Below are positions 11,341 to 22,968 of a stretch of 64,000 nt of DNA, in pieces. Position 1 is the stretch's first letter, and every line of letters begins with the position of its first letter. The translations under genes were made by a program, and so were the position numbers. The DNA is from Thamnidium elegans (taxonomy: Eukaryota; Mucoromycota; Mucoromycetes; Mucorales; Mucoraceae), in the NCBI GenBank assembly GCA_025201345.1, contig JAIXMG010000001.1, positions 2,604,001 to 2,668,000 of the forward strand. Reading direction: 5' to 3'. The notes under the pieces are model-generated. The model worked only from the letters and a program-made list of their open reading frames with translations, made no database searches and was not told where the DNA came from.

Positions 11341-13276
11341 ATGGGGTACACTATTAGAAGTACGTCAAACTTTTTTGTTTGTGGTATATCCTATGCTTTC
11401 TTTTGTTGGGCTTTGTTTGCTATTTACTGCATTGGCTATCAAATAAACAAAATCCGTGTTTACAAGGTGAGACAGGCAAGAATTGCGGGCAATGATGCAA
11501 AGGTGGTTCAACCTGTGGTACACTCCAAGTTTCTCTCTTATATGAATATGGTTGTCCGTATTCCTTTTGTTACTGAAATGATTGCTGTCAAGCATATCAT
11601 TGGTATGTCTTTATTTGTCGTCGTCAATATGCTTTTCATGTTCTTTGCTCCATTCAAATTAAATGAAGGCATGGGTTATGTTCTCCCTGCTATCGGTCAA
11701 TTTGATCGTCGTGCCGCTTTCGTAGGAATGGTCAATTGGGGTTTCGTATTCTTCCTTGCTCAAAGAAATTCTGTTTTACCAAGAATGTCAGGCTTTACTG
11801 TTGAAGAACTCCTTCCTTTCCATCGTTGGATTGCTCGTGTAGGTATGGCTCAGTTTCTCCCCCATTTCGGGTGGCGTATGTAAGTAAACTGTATAAGTAG
11901 TTTTTTTTTCTTCTGTTTAACTAATTATCGTATTTTTGATCAAGGTATAAGGGTTATATCAAGCATTTTGTAGCAGCCGATGCTCTCTTTTATAATGCTG
12001 AATATACTTCAGGTACTGTCTCCATGTTGGGTTTCCTTCTCATGTTTGCCACTTCATTAGAATACATTCGTCGTAACTACTTTGAAGTTTTTTATTACAC
12101 TCATGTCATTGGTATGATTATTGGTGTTGCATTTGCTTGCTGGCACGAGCATACTTGTTTAGTTTTCTTTGTGCCTGCTCTTATGCTCTGGTTTGTGGAT
12201 CGTGTAATCCGTTCTTATCAATCTTGGTATATCAAATCATCCTATATTAAGGTGGATCAAGTCTTGCCTTACTCCGCTGTTCAAGAGGGTATCGTTAGAA
12301 TTTTATTTGAAAATACTAGTCTTAATAGATTCAAACCTGGTCAATATTATTTCGTATCCATCGTTAGGGACGGGGGTCGCAAACTTTGGGAGTATGCTAA
12401 CTGGCATCCTCTTACCGTGTCAGAAACATTTCGTGTCAATAATAACCAGTCTATAACTGATTCTATCATCGAAGAACGTGTCATTGGTAGCACTGAAAAG
12501 GTTGCTGGAGATGAAAAGAAAGCATCGGCCTCAGTAGCTAGTACTTCAGATACAGATTCATTTTCAGATGTTTCAAATCTTCGTCGTCGGGCCAATAATT
12601 ACTCGAACGAAGAGTCTACCACAGTTGGTTCTTTCCATATTAAGGCGTTGGGTGGCAAAACTCGTGATTTGCTTAAGGCTGCTGCTGCTCATGAAGAACT
12701 TGGTGTAAGAATCGATGGCCCTTACGGACCTCACCTCGAATATCAAGACTACCAAATCATGGCCTTGTTTGCCGCTGGTATCGGTATCACTCCTGCATTG
12801 GCTATTGTAAAAGATTGTATTGAGCGTAGATCAGACGGTATTAAAACAGTAGCCATTGAACACATTTATCTTACTTGGGCTATCCGTTCAGCTGGTACGT
12901 AATTTTTTTTTCTTTTTTTTTTAAAAAAAAACATAATACTAATACGATTTAAATAGATGAGATCAACCCGTTTATGGACATGTTCACTTACTGGGCAGAT
13001 AAAGCTAAGAACGGTATTCAAAATATCCAACTCCATGTTTCTATTTTTGTTACTCGTATGAATGAAGGTCCTGACCACACAAAAGATCTCAATGGTTTCC
13101 AAATCATCTATGGCGCAAGACCCAATATCACCACTAGCATGGACAAGATCAAGACAAGCAACCCTAAACAAACCGTTTGGGCACACGCATGTGGCTCTAT
13201 GTTATTTACTAGAACTGTAATTAACGAAGCTATTCGACATGACTTTGACGTACATAACGAAACTTTCGAATTTTAA
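11341..13276 (+). CDS. ferric reductase / NADPH oxidase-type transmembrane oxidoreductase
   Basis: There are three exons, 11341-11879, 11945-12894 and 12957-13276, coding for 602 aa. Several hydrophobic helices fill residues 1-270. Two bis-histidine pairs, H161/H175 and H233/H247, are each 14 residues apart, the spacing that binds two hemes across the membrane in FRE and NOX proteins. The FAD-binding motif is HPLTVSE, and the NAD(P)H-binding part has GPYGPH, FAAGIGITPALAI and a C-terminal HACGSM. A low-complexity Ser/Arg-rich insert lies between the FAD and NADPH regions (about residues 350-385). The family moves electrons from cytosolic NADPH to extracellular ferric or cupric ions, or to oxygen. 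Without EF-hands or recognised NOX markers I favour ferric/metalloreductase. Confidence 0.85.
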
Positions 13277-13595
13277 AAAAAAAAACATTTATACATATTT
13301 CAATTATATTCCCCACTCTCCCCCCTACTTTTACATACTTACACTAGCATAATATAGCAACCCAAACTGTAATTAATTATATTAAACATAACATTTCAAC
13401 TAATAGTAATTTACTATTATATAAAATACAACAATAACTATTATGACAATAACTCTTTCGTGGTTTATATAAATCAGTATAGTTCTACTAAGCTTATGTG
13501 ACTAAATAAGCCTCAAGTCCTAAAGTTGAGAAGTTTTTTTTTTATCAGTCGTAAGAATAGCTGTAAAATGATGAGTCTCGTAGTTGCTATAAAAT

Positions 13596-13757
13596 ATGTC
13601 TAGGGAAATCTTATTGAAGGCATGTCGTATACCTATAACTATAATTATTCTTATAATGACAGTAACAAATGTATATTATGCAGAGACAGCAGAAAAAATG
13701 ATAAAAGCGGCCGTCGATGCGCTAACTGCAGCTGGAGCTGGTGAACCCCTTCGGTAA
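13596..13757 (+). CDS. small ORF, 53 aa, one hydrophobic segment
   Basis: An ATG at 13596 opens an uninterrupted 53-codon frame ending TAA at 13757. The product has a basic start (MSREILLKACR), a strongly hydrophobic stretch (IPITIIILIMTVTNVYYA) and a neutral Ala/Gly-rich tail ending GAGEPLR. This resembles a signal peptide or anchor plus a short mature peptide. Base composition of the tail is clearly more GC-rich than the surroundings, which argues for coding. No family is recognised. It could be a secreted peptide, a small membrane subunit, or chance. Confidence 0.4.
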   Translation: MSREILLKACRIPITIIILIMTVTNVYYAETAEKMIKAAVDALTAAGAGEPLR

Positions 13758-13808
13758 ACTAAAAGAAGAATACCAAAACTTATATGTAATTACTAATATT
13801 CTATTTAC

Positions 13809-13840
<32 letters not shown>

Positions 13841-14216
13841 CCTACTTTCCTCACTCATTTTTCTTTACCTTGCTATTGTCATTACCATATTTTCTTTTTT
13901 TTTAACTCCCTAATTAAAAACGAACCTATTGATTGCATTTAAGGAGTATATTTATCTGTATAAGTATACTTCAAGTGCTAGTGAAACACATATATTGATA
14001 GAAAATGATAACACGGGCATGAAGGACTTGTTTAGCAAATGATTCGGAATTGGTTGTATACATACTTTAACATTATTTTGCGCAATTTATTTAAGATATT
14101 TACACGTATTGAAATTGTTCTTTTTTCTCACTTGATAATACTTCCAATATTTATAATATAATACATACAGTAAAGAAAAAGAAAAAGAAGGAGTATCTTC
14201 TGCAAGGCTTATGAAC
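13758..14216. other. intergenic between the small ORF and MSH1
   Basis: This contains a run of about 29 A at 13809-13837 and ordinary AT-rich sequence. It is probably the 3' region shared by the small ORF and the convergent MSH1 gene. Confidence 0.6.
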
Positions 14217-17047
14217 TTATACAGTAGTCTTTTTTTCATCATAATCTGATTCTGTAAAATGAGGTACTATAGGTACTTGACTTTTTTGTAAAATATTCCA
14301 CATAGATTCAGCCTTTTCAATCACCTGAGTTGGCAAACCTAAAAAAAAAAAAAAAAAGTACATAATATATAAATATAACCATTATCCCGCCATATGTAAG
14401 TTACGTACCTGCTAATTGAGCCACTTTTAATCCATGGGATTGTCGGCAAATACCCGGCTCTACTTTATGTACAAAACGGAAACCTCCCAACGAGTTTTCT
14501 TCGATACTTGTCTTATAACACTTAATCTTGTCATAACCAGCCACTGTATCGGCCAATTCATGATAATGAGTTGCATAGATAGTACGGCATTTGATTTGGT
14601 TGTGTAAGAAATCCAATATACCAAAAGCTAATGAGAAGCCATCTGTAGTTGATGTACCTCTTCCTACCTCATCCATAATGACAGTTGATCTAGCAGTGGC
14701 TTGTTTAAGAATGGTAGAAACCTCAGACATTTCAACCATAAAAGTAGATTGATTCTGTGCCAAGTTATCGGCTGCACCAACACGACTGAATATTCTATCT
14801 GTAATCCCAATCCAAGCACGGTCGGCAGGTACGAAGCATCCCATATGTGCCATTAACACTATAATCACATGCTGGCGCAAAAAAGTACTTTTTCCTCCCA
14901 TATTAGGGCCAGTTAAAAGCCAAATCCGCCGATCAGCACCAAGATCACAATCATTGCGTACGAAAGTTTGTCCCTTTCTCGATAAATTAGCTTCGACTAC
15001 AGGATGTCTTCCACCTAAAATCATTGTCCTATTAGCATGCGTCATACGAGGTCGCACATATCGATTTTGACGAGCAAGATGCGAAAAAGATGTAAGCACA
15101 TCTAATTCTGCTAATTTTCTGCAGCTTTGTAAAATGGTTGCACTTTGATCCAATACTTTATCTACAACCTGATCAAATACTTGACTCTCGATATCAATAA
15201 TTTGTGATTCAATAGAACCAAGTTGAACAGATATATCAGTCCATTCTTTTACTTGGTATCTCTTTTTACTCTTTGTACTGTTTAAAAGTATAGCATGAGG
15301 AAACTTTTCTACGAGATTTAGTGCTTTTCTAGAGTTAATTTCAATAATGTGCTTAAGTGGACCATCAGCCATAAGTGATAAGGAATTACCACAAAGTATA
15401 CGAAGTTCATTCTGAAGGTTTAATCGTTGAGTATCCAATTCATCTAGTTGATTATGAAGCTGCAATAGATCAGGGTGGAATGCATGATTTACAAAGCCAT
15501 AATCCTTGATCTCCTTGGCCTGAATTCGTTCATGATCAAATGCATCGCAAATATACTTGGCTAATGATTCATGTGGATCCATTGATGTTACAAGATCTTG
15601 TGTTGGTTCAGAAGTAGTTTGTTGTAATTTGTCATGAATATTTTTCATAATATCTAATGTATACCAAACTTCCATTAAATCGGAATGTTGGCCTCTTTTT
15701 AAGGCAAGTCTCTGTATCGACCTTTGAGCATCAGTACTTTGACGTAATAGGTTTCGTAAATCATCCAGCAAGAATTTATTATCTTTAAAATACTCTACAA
15801 TGTCTAGCCTATTTCTAATACTATCGACACAAGTCAATGGAGAAGATATCCAACGTGTAAGTAACCTCGAACCAGCACTTGTAGATGTACAATCTAAAAC
15901 CCCTATTAGACTGTCTGTTCTTCTACCTTGTAAATTTTTGACAATTTCTAATGACGCCATGGCTGCACTGTCAATACAGACTGAATCATGTACACTAAAC
16001 CGGGATGGGTTTTGCCATTTTGGTTTTCTATTGATATGTGTTTCATTAACGTACATCATTAAGGCCATTCCTGCAGCTAATTCAATTTGACTAAATTCGA
16101 GGGCATTACTCTTGAACATGTTCTGTAATGTCCTTACAGCAGCACCAGCATTATACTGGTCATTATCGACATAACTGATAGCAATATTTGGATCAGTTAT
16201 CAATAGCCTCGTGACAGGATCATATACTTCTTGATCAAACAGTCCTTGTTGTAATAGAGCATCAGAAGGTTTCATTGATTCAGGTAAAATAACTTCTCTT
16301 GGCCTAATTCTTGCAATATCATCTTTTAACGCATCCAAAGTTGTTTGTTGCATAACAAATTCCCCTACAGAAACATCGACCCATGCCAGGCCAATGGTAG
16401 AATCTTTATTGGGAAAAACAGATAATAGGTAGTTATATTGATTAGACTCTAGAAAGCGCTCTTCTATCACTGTACCAGGAGTAATAATTCTAGTAATTTT
16501 ACGCTGAATTCCTAGAGCTGATTTATCTTGTCTTGATACAGAACCAAATTGTTCACAAAGAGCTACTTTACAACGAAGTCTATTGACAAGTATATCGAGA
16601 TACCTATCTAATGCTCTTAAAGGAAATCCAGCAAAATCTACTATTGTGTCTACAGTAATAGATTTCTTGGTTAACTTTAAATCAAGTTGCGGCGCATATC
16701 TACTTGCATGCGATTCGTATAGCTAATTTTATAAAAAAATATTCAGGGAATTTTTTTTTTTGTATGTATGCACGATTTCTTCTTACCTCATAAAAATCAC
16801 CTACTTGAACTAACAGTACACATAATGGATACTTCTTCGTATATTCGCGCACAGTATCTAATACAATAGAACCTGTCGAGATCTCTTTTCTTACGAGAGG
16901 AGTAACTGGTTTACTAGTTTCAGTTTCTAATACTAGTTCACTTAGTTTTATTTTCGATACTCGTTTATTTAGAGGTGTAGTGGTAATGAATGTTCTTGAC
17001 CATGTCAAGTTCCTGACAATAAGAGTTTTACTTAAAATACGAAACAT
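14217..17047 (-). CDS. MSH1: mitochondrial DNA mismatch repair protein MutS homologue
   Basis: There are three minus-strand exons, 17047-16787, 16722-14409 and 14338-14217, coding for 898 aa, close to fungal MSH1 lengths. The N-terminus (MFRILSKTLIVRNLTWSR) is basic and amphipathic, as in a mitochondrial presequence. MutS domain I follows with GDFYELYESHA, keeping the Phe and Glu of the mismatch-wedge motif. The ATPase core has Walker A TGPNMGGKST near residue 685, IMDEVGRGTSTTDG near 770 and ATHYHEL after it. The protein recognises mismatches in mitochondrial DNA and uses ATP for clamp movement. The MutS domain-I motif is formed exactly at the exon 1/2 junction (GDFYE|LYE), which supports the splice. 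The end runs into a short charged tail, not a GIY-YIG nuclease as in plants. Confidence 0.93.
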
Positions 17048-17055
17048 ATTAAACA

Positions 17056-17058
<3 letters not shown>

Positions 17059-17097
<39 letters not shown>
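17059..17097. repeat. poly(A) tract, about 39 A
   Basis: A near-uninterrupted run of about 39 A lies directly upstream of the MSH1 start codon. Tracts of this size exclude nucleosomes and occur at several other gene starts in the window. Confidence 0.9.
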
Positions 17098-17099
<2 letters not shown>

Positions 17100-17738
17100 G
17101 TGACTGGGTGTACGACACAGCTTTTTTTTTAAAAAAAAAAAAAATATGTTACTGCGAGTGAAAGTATATATTCATATATATATATATATGTATATATTAA
17201 TAAATGTACGAAGGAGGAATGGTGAATCCCCCTATTAAAAAGCTTTTTTTTACGGTGGGATAAAATATAAAAGAGATGATTTTATAAGAATCGTTCTCAG
17301 CGCATAGGGCCTCATAATTTATTAATAATTCCTAATCAAGTGTAGATTAAAACACGACAAAAATCACCATGGGTTACTAGAATATTCTTGGATATAGAAG
17401 AGACATGTGATGCAGAAGAAAATGTTCAATATCCGAGATCGTCTCTAATGATGAAACCAGCAGAGTATTACAAGATTCTCGGATGTATTTTAGTAAGGGG
17501 AAGAAAAAGAAGAGAAAAGAGGGGCTGAGTTCTGCTTATTATAAATGTGTAATTTTTCTTGTACAAAAATAAGCCTGTGTATCTTTACACTTCGCTCTCC
17601 TCCTTCTTTAGATCAATTTCGAATTCAGAACAATAATATATAGCTTCTTTATTCCCCCCCCCCCCTTTTTTTTTTTTTTTTCTTTTATAAAATTATTTAT
17701 ACATAACAAAAACAACAAAAAAAAACTATCCTCGTAGC
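17098..17738. other. divergent promoter region, MSH1 and WD40 gene
   Basis: This has TA-repeat blocks (about 17177-17198), a C-run followed by a T-run at about 17656-17691, and an A-rich leader just before the ATG at 17739. No gene is seen in it. Confidence 0.5.
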
Positions 17739-19742
17739 ATGGTATACTATGAGGAATCGCAATCTATTTCTAGTGATAATAATGATTGGTTTTTGGCAGC
17801 AACAGAGGAAAATTCGTTAGAACAGCAAGACGATGAAGCGGAATCTGATTATTCTCTTGACTACGAATATTTAGGCCCGCGTAAACCAAATTACAGAAGC
17901 GAACAAGACCCTGATTCAGATGCATCCGAATTGTCTTGTTCTTCTCCAGATCATGAAGGTTTCGACATGTGGGACGAAGATCCTTATTCCACAAACGATT
18001 TTACTTGGGAATCAAACGATATGAGATTAACTGGTTTTATTAAAGAAAGACAAAAGGAACTAAATAAGCTCAATAAAATCGCTCCTTGGAAAAATTCTAC
18101 TTTTTGGAGGAAAGAAAAAGGTTGGCCGAAGCAATTACCTTGTTCAAGTTCAACAACAAACCATGATCAATCTGCTAGTGCTTTATCACTTGTATTATCA
18201 GACTATGGATTATCAGAAAAACTACATGCTGTTTATAGAGATCGTATTGTAGAATGTGGAAAATTTAATAACAATAGTAATACAGATATTAAAGTCACCG
18301 CAAATACTGATAATGTCACTACTTGGTTAGAAACAAATGACTACCATGGTAACAATTTTAGCTCTTCTAGTATCAAGTTTAATGAAACTCATGCATCTGT
18401 ATCACTACCGAAACAACCAACAACAATGCAACAACAAAAACAACAACAACAACAACAACTGTGCTCACTTGAATCATCAACAAATAACGCTGACGATAAT
18501 TTTGTATCTAAATTTATACCTTATACAAAATATATTAAAAGATCTCAATTTCCTGTTGTTTTTCCTCAAGATGCGTACCTTGCTTTAGATTTTGAACCTT
18601 TATGCTTAGCTGAAAAGTATGGTTATATGGCTATTGGTGGTGTTGAAGGTGAATTTGAACTATATTGTTGTATGGACGAAAATAAACCTGTTAAGATTTG
18701 GGGAACTAAATTTAAGGGAAAAGATAATGTATTATTAATGACAAATTCTGTGCAAATTGTACGTTGGAAAAAATCTGATTCTGATCAACAAGAAGATTAT
18801 AGTTACTTTTTACTTGCTTGTATGAATGATGCCGGTATATTAATTTATGATTTACCTAGTCATCGTAATTGTAATACAATCATTTCAACCTGTCACTTGA
18901 ATTATCATATTCGTTGCTTCGATCACGTACCTATCAATGATGCTCGTGTAAGTCCAAACGGTCAACATTTAGTTTGTGTCGGTGATGATGCTTGTATATT
19001 TCATTTATCTGTTTCATTTAACCAACAAAAAAATCGTCTTATATTTGGAACACCACAAAAACTTAAAATTCCAACTTCCATACCTACTTTTTCTTCTCAA
19101 TACCTTACTTGGAGTAAATCTTCTTTGTTTTTCGCTCATACTTCTGATACTCATAATGCTGTATTTATATGGAAAACGCAACCTAAATTTGAAATGTTGC
19201 ATAAAATTGATGCTGGAGGTTACACCTATGCCATCCAATTCCATCCGGAACAAGAAGGGGTTTTGGCTTTTTCAAATAGATATGGTTATATACATACTAT
19301 CAATTTGGATGAAGCAATCTTTAGAAATGACCCAAATAAATATGTTAGTATAACTGATTATTATCAAAATACAAATATCGTTACAAGGCACGAAATCACT
19401 ATGATATCATTTCGCGGTGAAAAGAATAGAAAACTAAGAATCTTAGCTAAAATTAACGGTTTACAATGGTCAAAAGAAGGTTCTTATTTATACGTCTCTA
19501 CGAAAAAACGGGTACTAGCTTACGAATTCATACAATCTTCTCGCCATGTACAGAGTCTCGAAAAAATGGCCGGAAAAAAGGCTTTATCTATACTGGAAGA
19601 TCAAAAAAACAAGAGAAAAAAAGATAAAGAATCTCCTGAAAAGAGAAAAAAGAGAAAACTGTGGTCAGAGAAATGGGACAAGGTGCCAGCACATGTTCGA
19701 TATAACGTGCTGGGAAACACTCATTTCGCAAGCCATTGGTAG
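17739..19742 (+). CDS. WD40-like beta-propeller protein of unknown function
   Basis: This is a single uninterrupted frame of 667 aa. Residues 1-110 are acidic and disordered (many D/E/S), followed by a linker with a Gln-rich stretch near 230-240. From about residue 265 the sequence shows beta-propeller repeats: segments such as ACMNDAGILIYDLPSH, DARVSPNGQHLVCVGDD, YLTWSKSSLFFAHTSD and QFHPEQEGVLAFSNRYG have WD-repeat spacing. The C-terminus is very basic (KKRKLWSEKWDK) with probable nuclear-localisation signals. It may belong with fungal DUF2415-type WD proteins, but that is a guess from memory of the pattern. It converges on the eEF2 gene. Confidence 0.75.
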   Translation: MVYYEESQSISSDNNDWFLAATEENSLEQQDDEAESDYSLDYEYLGPRKPNYRSEQDPDSDASELSCSSPDHEGFDMWDEDPYSTNDFTWESNDMRLTGFIKERQKELNKLNKIAPWKNSTFWRKEKGWPKQLPCSSSTTNHDQSASALSLVLSDYGLSEKLHAVYRDRIVECGKFNNNSNTDIKVTANTDNVTTWLETNDYHGNNFSSSSIKFNETHASVSLPKQPTTMQQQKQQQQQQLCSLESSTNNADDNFVSKFIPYTKYIKRSQFPVVFPQDAYLALDFEPLCLAEKYGYMAIGGVEGEFELYCCMDENKPVKIWGTKFKGKDNVLLMTNSVQIVRWKKSDSDQQEDYSYFLLACMNDAGILIYDLPSHRNCNTIISTCHLNYHIRCFDHVPINDARVSPNGQHLVCVGDDACIFHLSVSFNQQKNRLIFGTPQKLKIPTSIPTFSSQYLTWSKSSLFFAHTSDTHNAVFIWKTQPKFEMLHKIDAGGYTYAIQFHPEQEGVLAFSNRYGYIHTINLDEAIFRNDPNKYVSITDYYQNTNIVTRHEITMISFRGEKNRKLRILAKINGLQWSKEGSYLYVSTKKRVLAYEFIQSSRHVQSLEKMAGKKALSILEDQKNKRKKDKESPEKRKKRKLWSEKWDKVPAHVRYNVLGNTHFASHW

Positions 19743-20185
19743 AAACAATAACTATAATGTGTAATTCAATATATAACTGTATAATAATTTAATAATAAAG
19801 TCTATTTTTTTTTTCATGTATATTGTTAATATATTTTGTAATTAAAAACTATACTTGTTTGTTGTTTGATAATAAGAGCTTTTGAGAATAACTGCTAAGC
19901 ATATGATTGGCTTTCAATTTTTATACTTTCCAGGTTCAGAAATGTCTCGTTTTCATATTGAGCTTATTTAATTCATGCAACAACCTCATTTTATGGATAA
20001 TTCGTCATACCACTTTTTTTTAATCGACCATACATATATAAAACACAAAAAAGTAAAAAAAAAAAACCAATATTTTGTATACATATTTATAATAATATCA
20101 TCTTTTTATTTAACACAACAAAATGGCAATAGATTTTTTAAAACTATCCCAATTTTTTTTCCCAATTAAAATACTAAAAAGCAAT

Positions 20186-22748
20186 TTAAAGCTTATCGTA
20201 GTACTTATCAAGACCGGGAATATCTTCAACAAGACCCTTTCTCTTACGGACGGTACGAATGATATCGTAAACCTTGTTTCCGGGTTCGGTAGGGTTTCCG
20301 GGCATAATTTGCCAATGATCGAAGACAGCTTGAGGGAAAGCTTGACCACCAGTAGCGGCACGAAGATCAGCAGTGAAACCGAAAGATTCGTTAACGGGCA
20401 AGTAGGCCTTGACAGCAACCATGGGGGTACCGGGCTTTTGTTCTTCAGAGAAGACTTGACCACGACGTCTGTTAAGACAAGAGTAGATACCACCGATAGC
20501 GGAATCGGGACATTGGATTTCGACGAGGTAGACGGGTTCTTGGATACCGGGGGTAGCGGTAAGCATAGAAGCATACATGACACGACGACAAGTAGGGATA
20601 ATTTGTCCACCACCACGATGGATAGCATCAGCATGAAGAGTGACATCGAGGATGTTGAAACGAACGGAACGGACGTTTTCTTCAGCAACGGGACCTTCCT
20701 TGGTAGCCCATTGGAAAGCGGCAACACAAGAATCCTTGATTTCACCGAGGTATTGGACTTGCTTGGTAACATCAACAAGGACGTTAGGACCAGTACCGTC
20801 AGGACCGAAACACCAGATCTTACGAGCTTCAGTAACATCCCATTCGTACTTATCGGCTAAGACACGAGCACGGAGCTTGAAATCATCCTTGGCAGAGATC
20901 TTACCAGCATCAATTTCATCAGCGAGTTCATCGTTAAGAGGAAGAGCACGCATGTAGATACGGTTATGCTTGTTAGGAGACTTGGAAAGACAGTCAATGG
21001 TAGATTCAGCAGTGACGGTTTCACGGTATTGGACAACGGGGTCACCAGTCTTAAGAGGAACTTGAGCGTGATCCTCTTCCAAATCCTTCAAACAAATTTC
21101 AAGATGGAGTTCACCAGCACCGGCAACAATATGTTCACCAGAATCGGAAGTGAAAGTCAAGACACAAGGATCGGACTTAGCGAGACGCTTAAGACCTTCA
21201 ACAAGCTTGGGGAGATCGTTAGCGTTCTTAACATCAACAGCAACTTGGACAACAGGTGAGACAGAGAACTTCATGACCTTCATGTTGTGAGCAACTTCGG
21301 AGGTGGTAATGGTACCAGACTTGACCAAGAATTGATCAACACCGACAAGACCGATAATGTTACCAGCGGGACAATCCTCAATGGCTTCAACGTTACGTCC
21401 CATCATGAGAACAGTACGTTGGATAGACTTGACAGCGAGATCAGTCTTGGAACCGGGAACGTAGTTAGGACCTTGGATTCTGACCTTCATACCAGCACGA
21501 ACGGTACCGGAGAAGACACGACCGAAAGCGTAGAAACGACCCTTATCGGAGGTGGGAACCATCTTGGAGACATACAACATAAGAGGACCGTTAGGATCAC
21601 AAGCAGTAATACCACGAGCACACTCATCATCAGCGGGACCTTCGTACAATTGAGCACAACGGTAAGCTTGAGAGGTAACGGGAGAGGGAAGATGGATACA
21701 GATCATTTCCAAAAGAGCATCACCAGCGGGCAAGAACTTACGCATAACGACCTTAAGGAGGGCCTTACCTTCCAAATCCTTCTCATCAGCAGCAAGGTTA
21801 ACTTCCAACTTTTCGAGGAGAACCTTGGTTTGATCCTTCTTGAAGTTCATGATAGAATCAAAGACACGGTAGATAGGATCCAAAATGAACATGTTGAAAG
21901 CACGTTCGAGTTGCTTACCCTCAGCATCAGTAGACTTGGTGGTCCACTTCTTGGTCTTAGGGTTGAAGTAGTTTTCACCCCAAAGCTTACCCATCATCTT
22001 CTCCTTATCGACACCAAACTTCTTGGCATAACGGATAGCGAATTGACGAAGAGTGAAACCCCAACCGTGAAGACCGGAAGCGAAAGCAACGGTACCCTTT
22101 TCGGGGTAGACTTGACAATCACCGAGAGCTTCATCAACATAGGTGGCGATGATAACGTTAACGGATTCGATAGTACGAGAGAAAGAGTTGTAAAGTTCTT
22201 CCTTATCCAATTGGAGTTCGAGAAGAGCACGATCCATCTTGTTAAGACAGATAACGGGCTTAATACGTTCATTCAAAGCTTGACGCAAGACAGTCTCGGT
22301 TTGGACACAGACACCATCAATACAATCAACAACGACAAGGGCACCATCGGTAACACGAAGGGCAGCGGTAACTTCAGAAGAGAAATCGACGTGACCAGGA
22401 GAATCGATCAAGTTAATCAAGAAAGCGGAACCGTTGGTCTTTTGGTTCTTGATTTCCTCAATATCCTTGGGGTCGCTCATTTGGAAATAAAGAGAAATAG
22501 CAGTAGACTTGATAGTAATACCACGTTCTTGTTCATCCTTACGGGTATCCATGAAACGGGCCTCACCGGCACGACCGGAAGAGATAATACCGGCCTTGGA
22601 GACAAGGGAATCGGTTAAGGTAGACTTACCGTGATCGACGTGAGCAATAACAGACATGTTACGCACATTGGTAACCTTGTCCATCAAAGTACGGATTTCT
22701 TCAATTGTGAAATTCTATACATAAATACATTGAATTAGCTCGTGTTTT

Positions 22749-22783
<35 letters not shown>

Positions 22784-22968
22784 TTTGTCAATTATTCCAA
22801 ATACTTACAACTAAATGGTCATAGAAAAAAAAATAAAAATAAAAATAAAAAAATAAAAAAAAATAAAAGTGTTAGTTTTTGAATGATTTTTTGAATGATA
22901 ATACATCCATCAATTAGATGTTTAGTTCTTGATGGATGATATCGTTTGAGGTGTCAATACGTACCCAT
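20186..22968 (-). CDS. EFT: translation elongation factor 2 (eEF2)
   Basis: The main exon, 22714-20186, encodes 842 residues from [16 protein letters not shown] to the conserved end DKYYDKL. G-domain motifs are clear: [17 protein letters not shown] and NKMDR, with the conserved [13 protein letters not shown] loop. The diphthamide-site histidine is present in [10 protein letters not shown]. eEF2 catalyses GTP-driven ribosomal translocation. Codon usage is extremely biased, as expected for a very highly expressed gene, and this creates long antisense open frames. The start Met and Val are not adjacent to the main exon. The best model is ATGG at 22968-22965, an intron (22964-22811), a two-base exon TT (22810-22809), an intron (22808-22715) and then the main exon, giving 844 aa beginning MVNF. 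If that is wrong, translation would have to start at MDKV (22684) and lose a conserved segment. Confidence 0.92.

Noticed and set aside
17448..17528. PAEYYKILGC, similar to the start of a J domain
   Set aside because: No HPD motif or continuing J domain follows in any frame or plausible splice.
19975..20169. Plus-strand frame in the WD40/eEF2 convergent gap
   Set aside because: Phe/Lys-rich translation of A/T runs in 3' regions, with no coding character.
21287..22618. Open frame of 443 codons on the plus strand
   Set aside because: It lies antisense to eEF2 and results from that gene's strong codon bias; it has no domain pattern.
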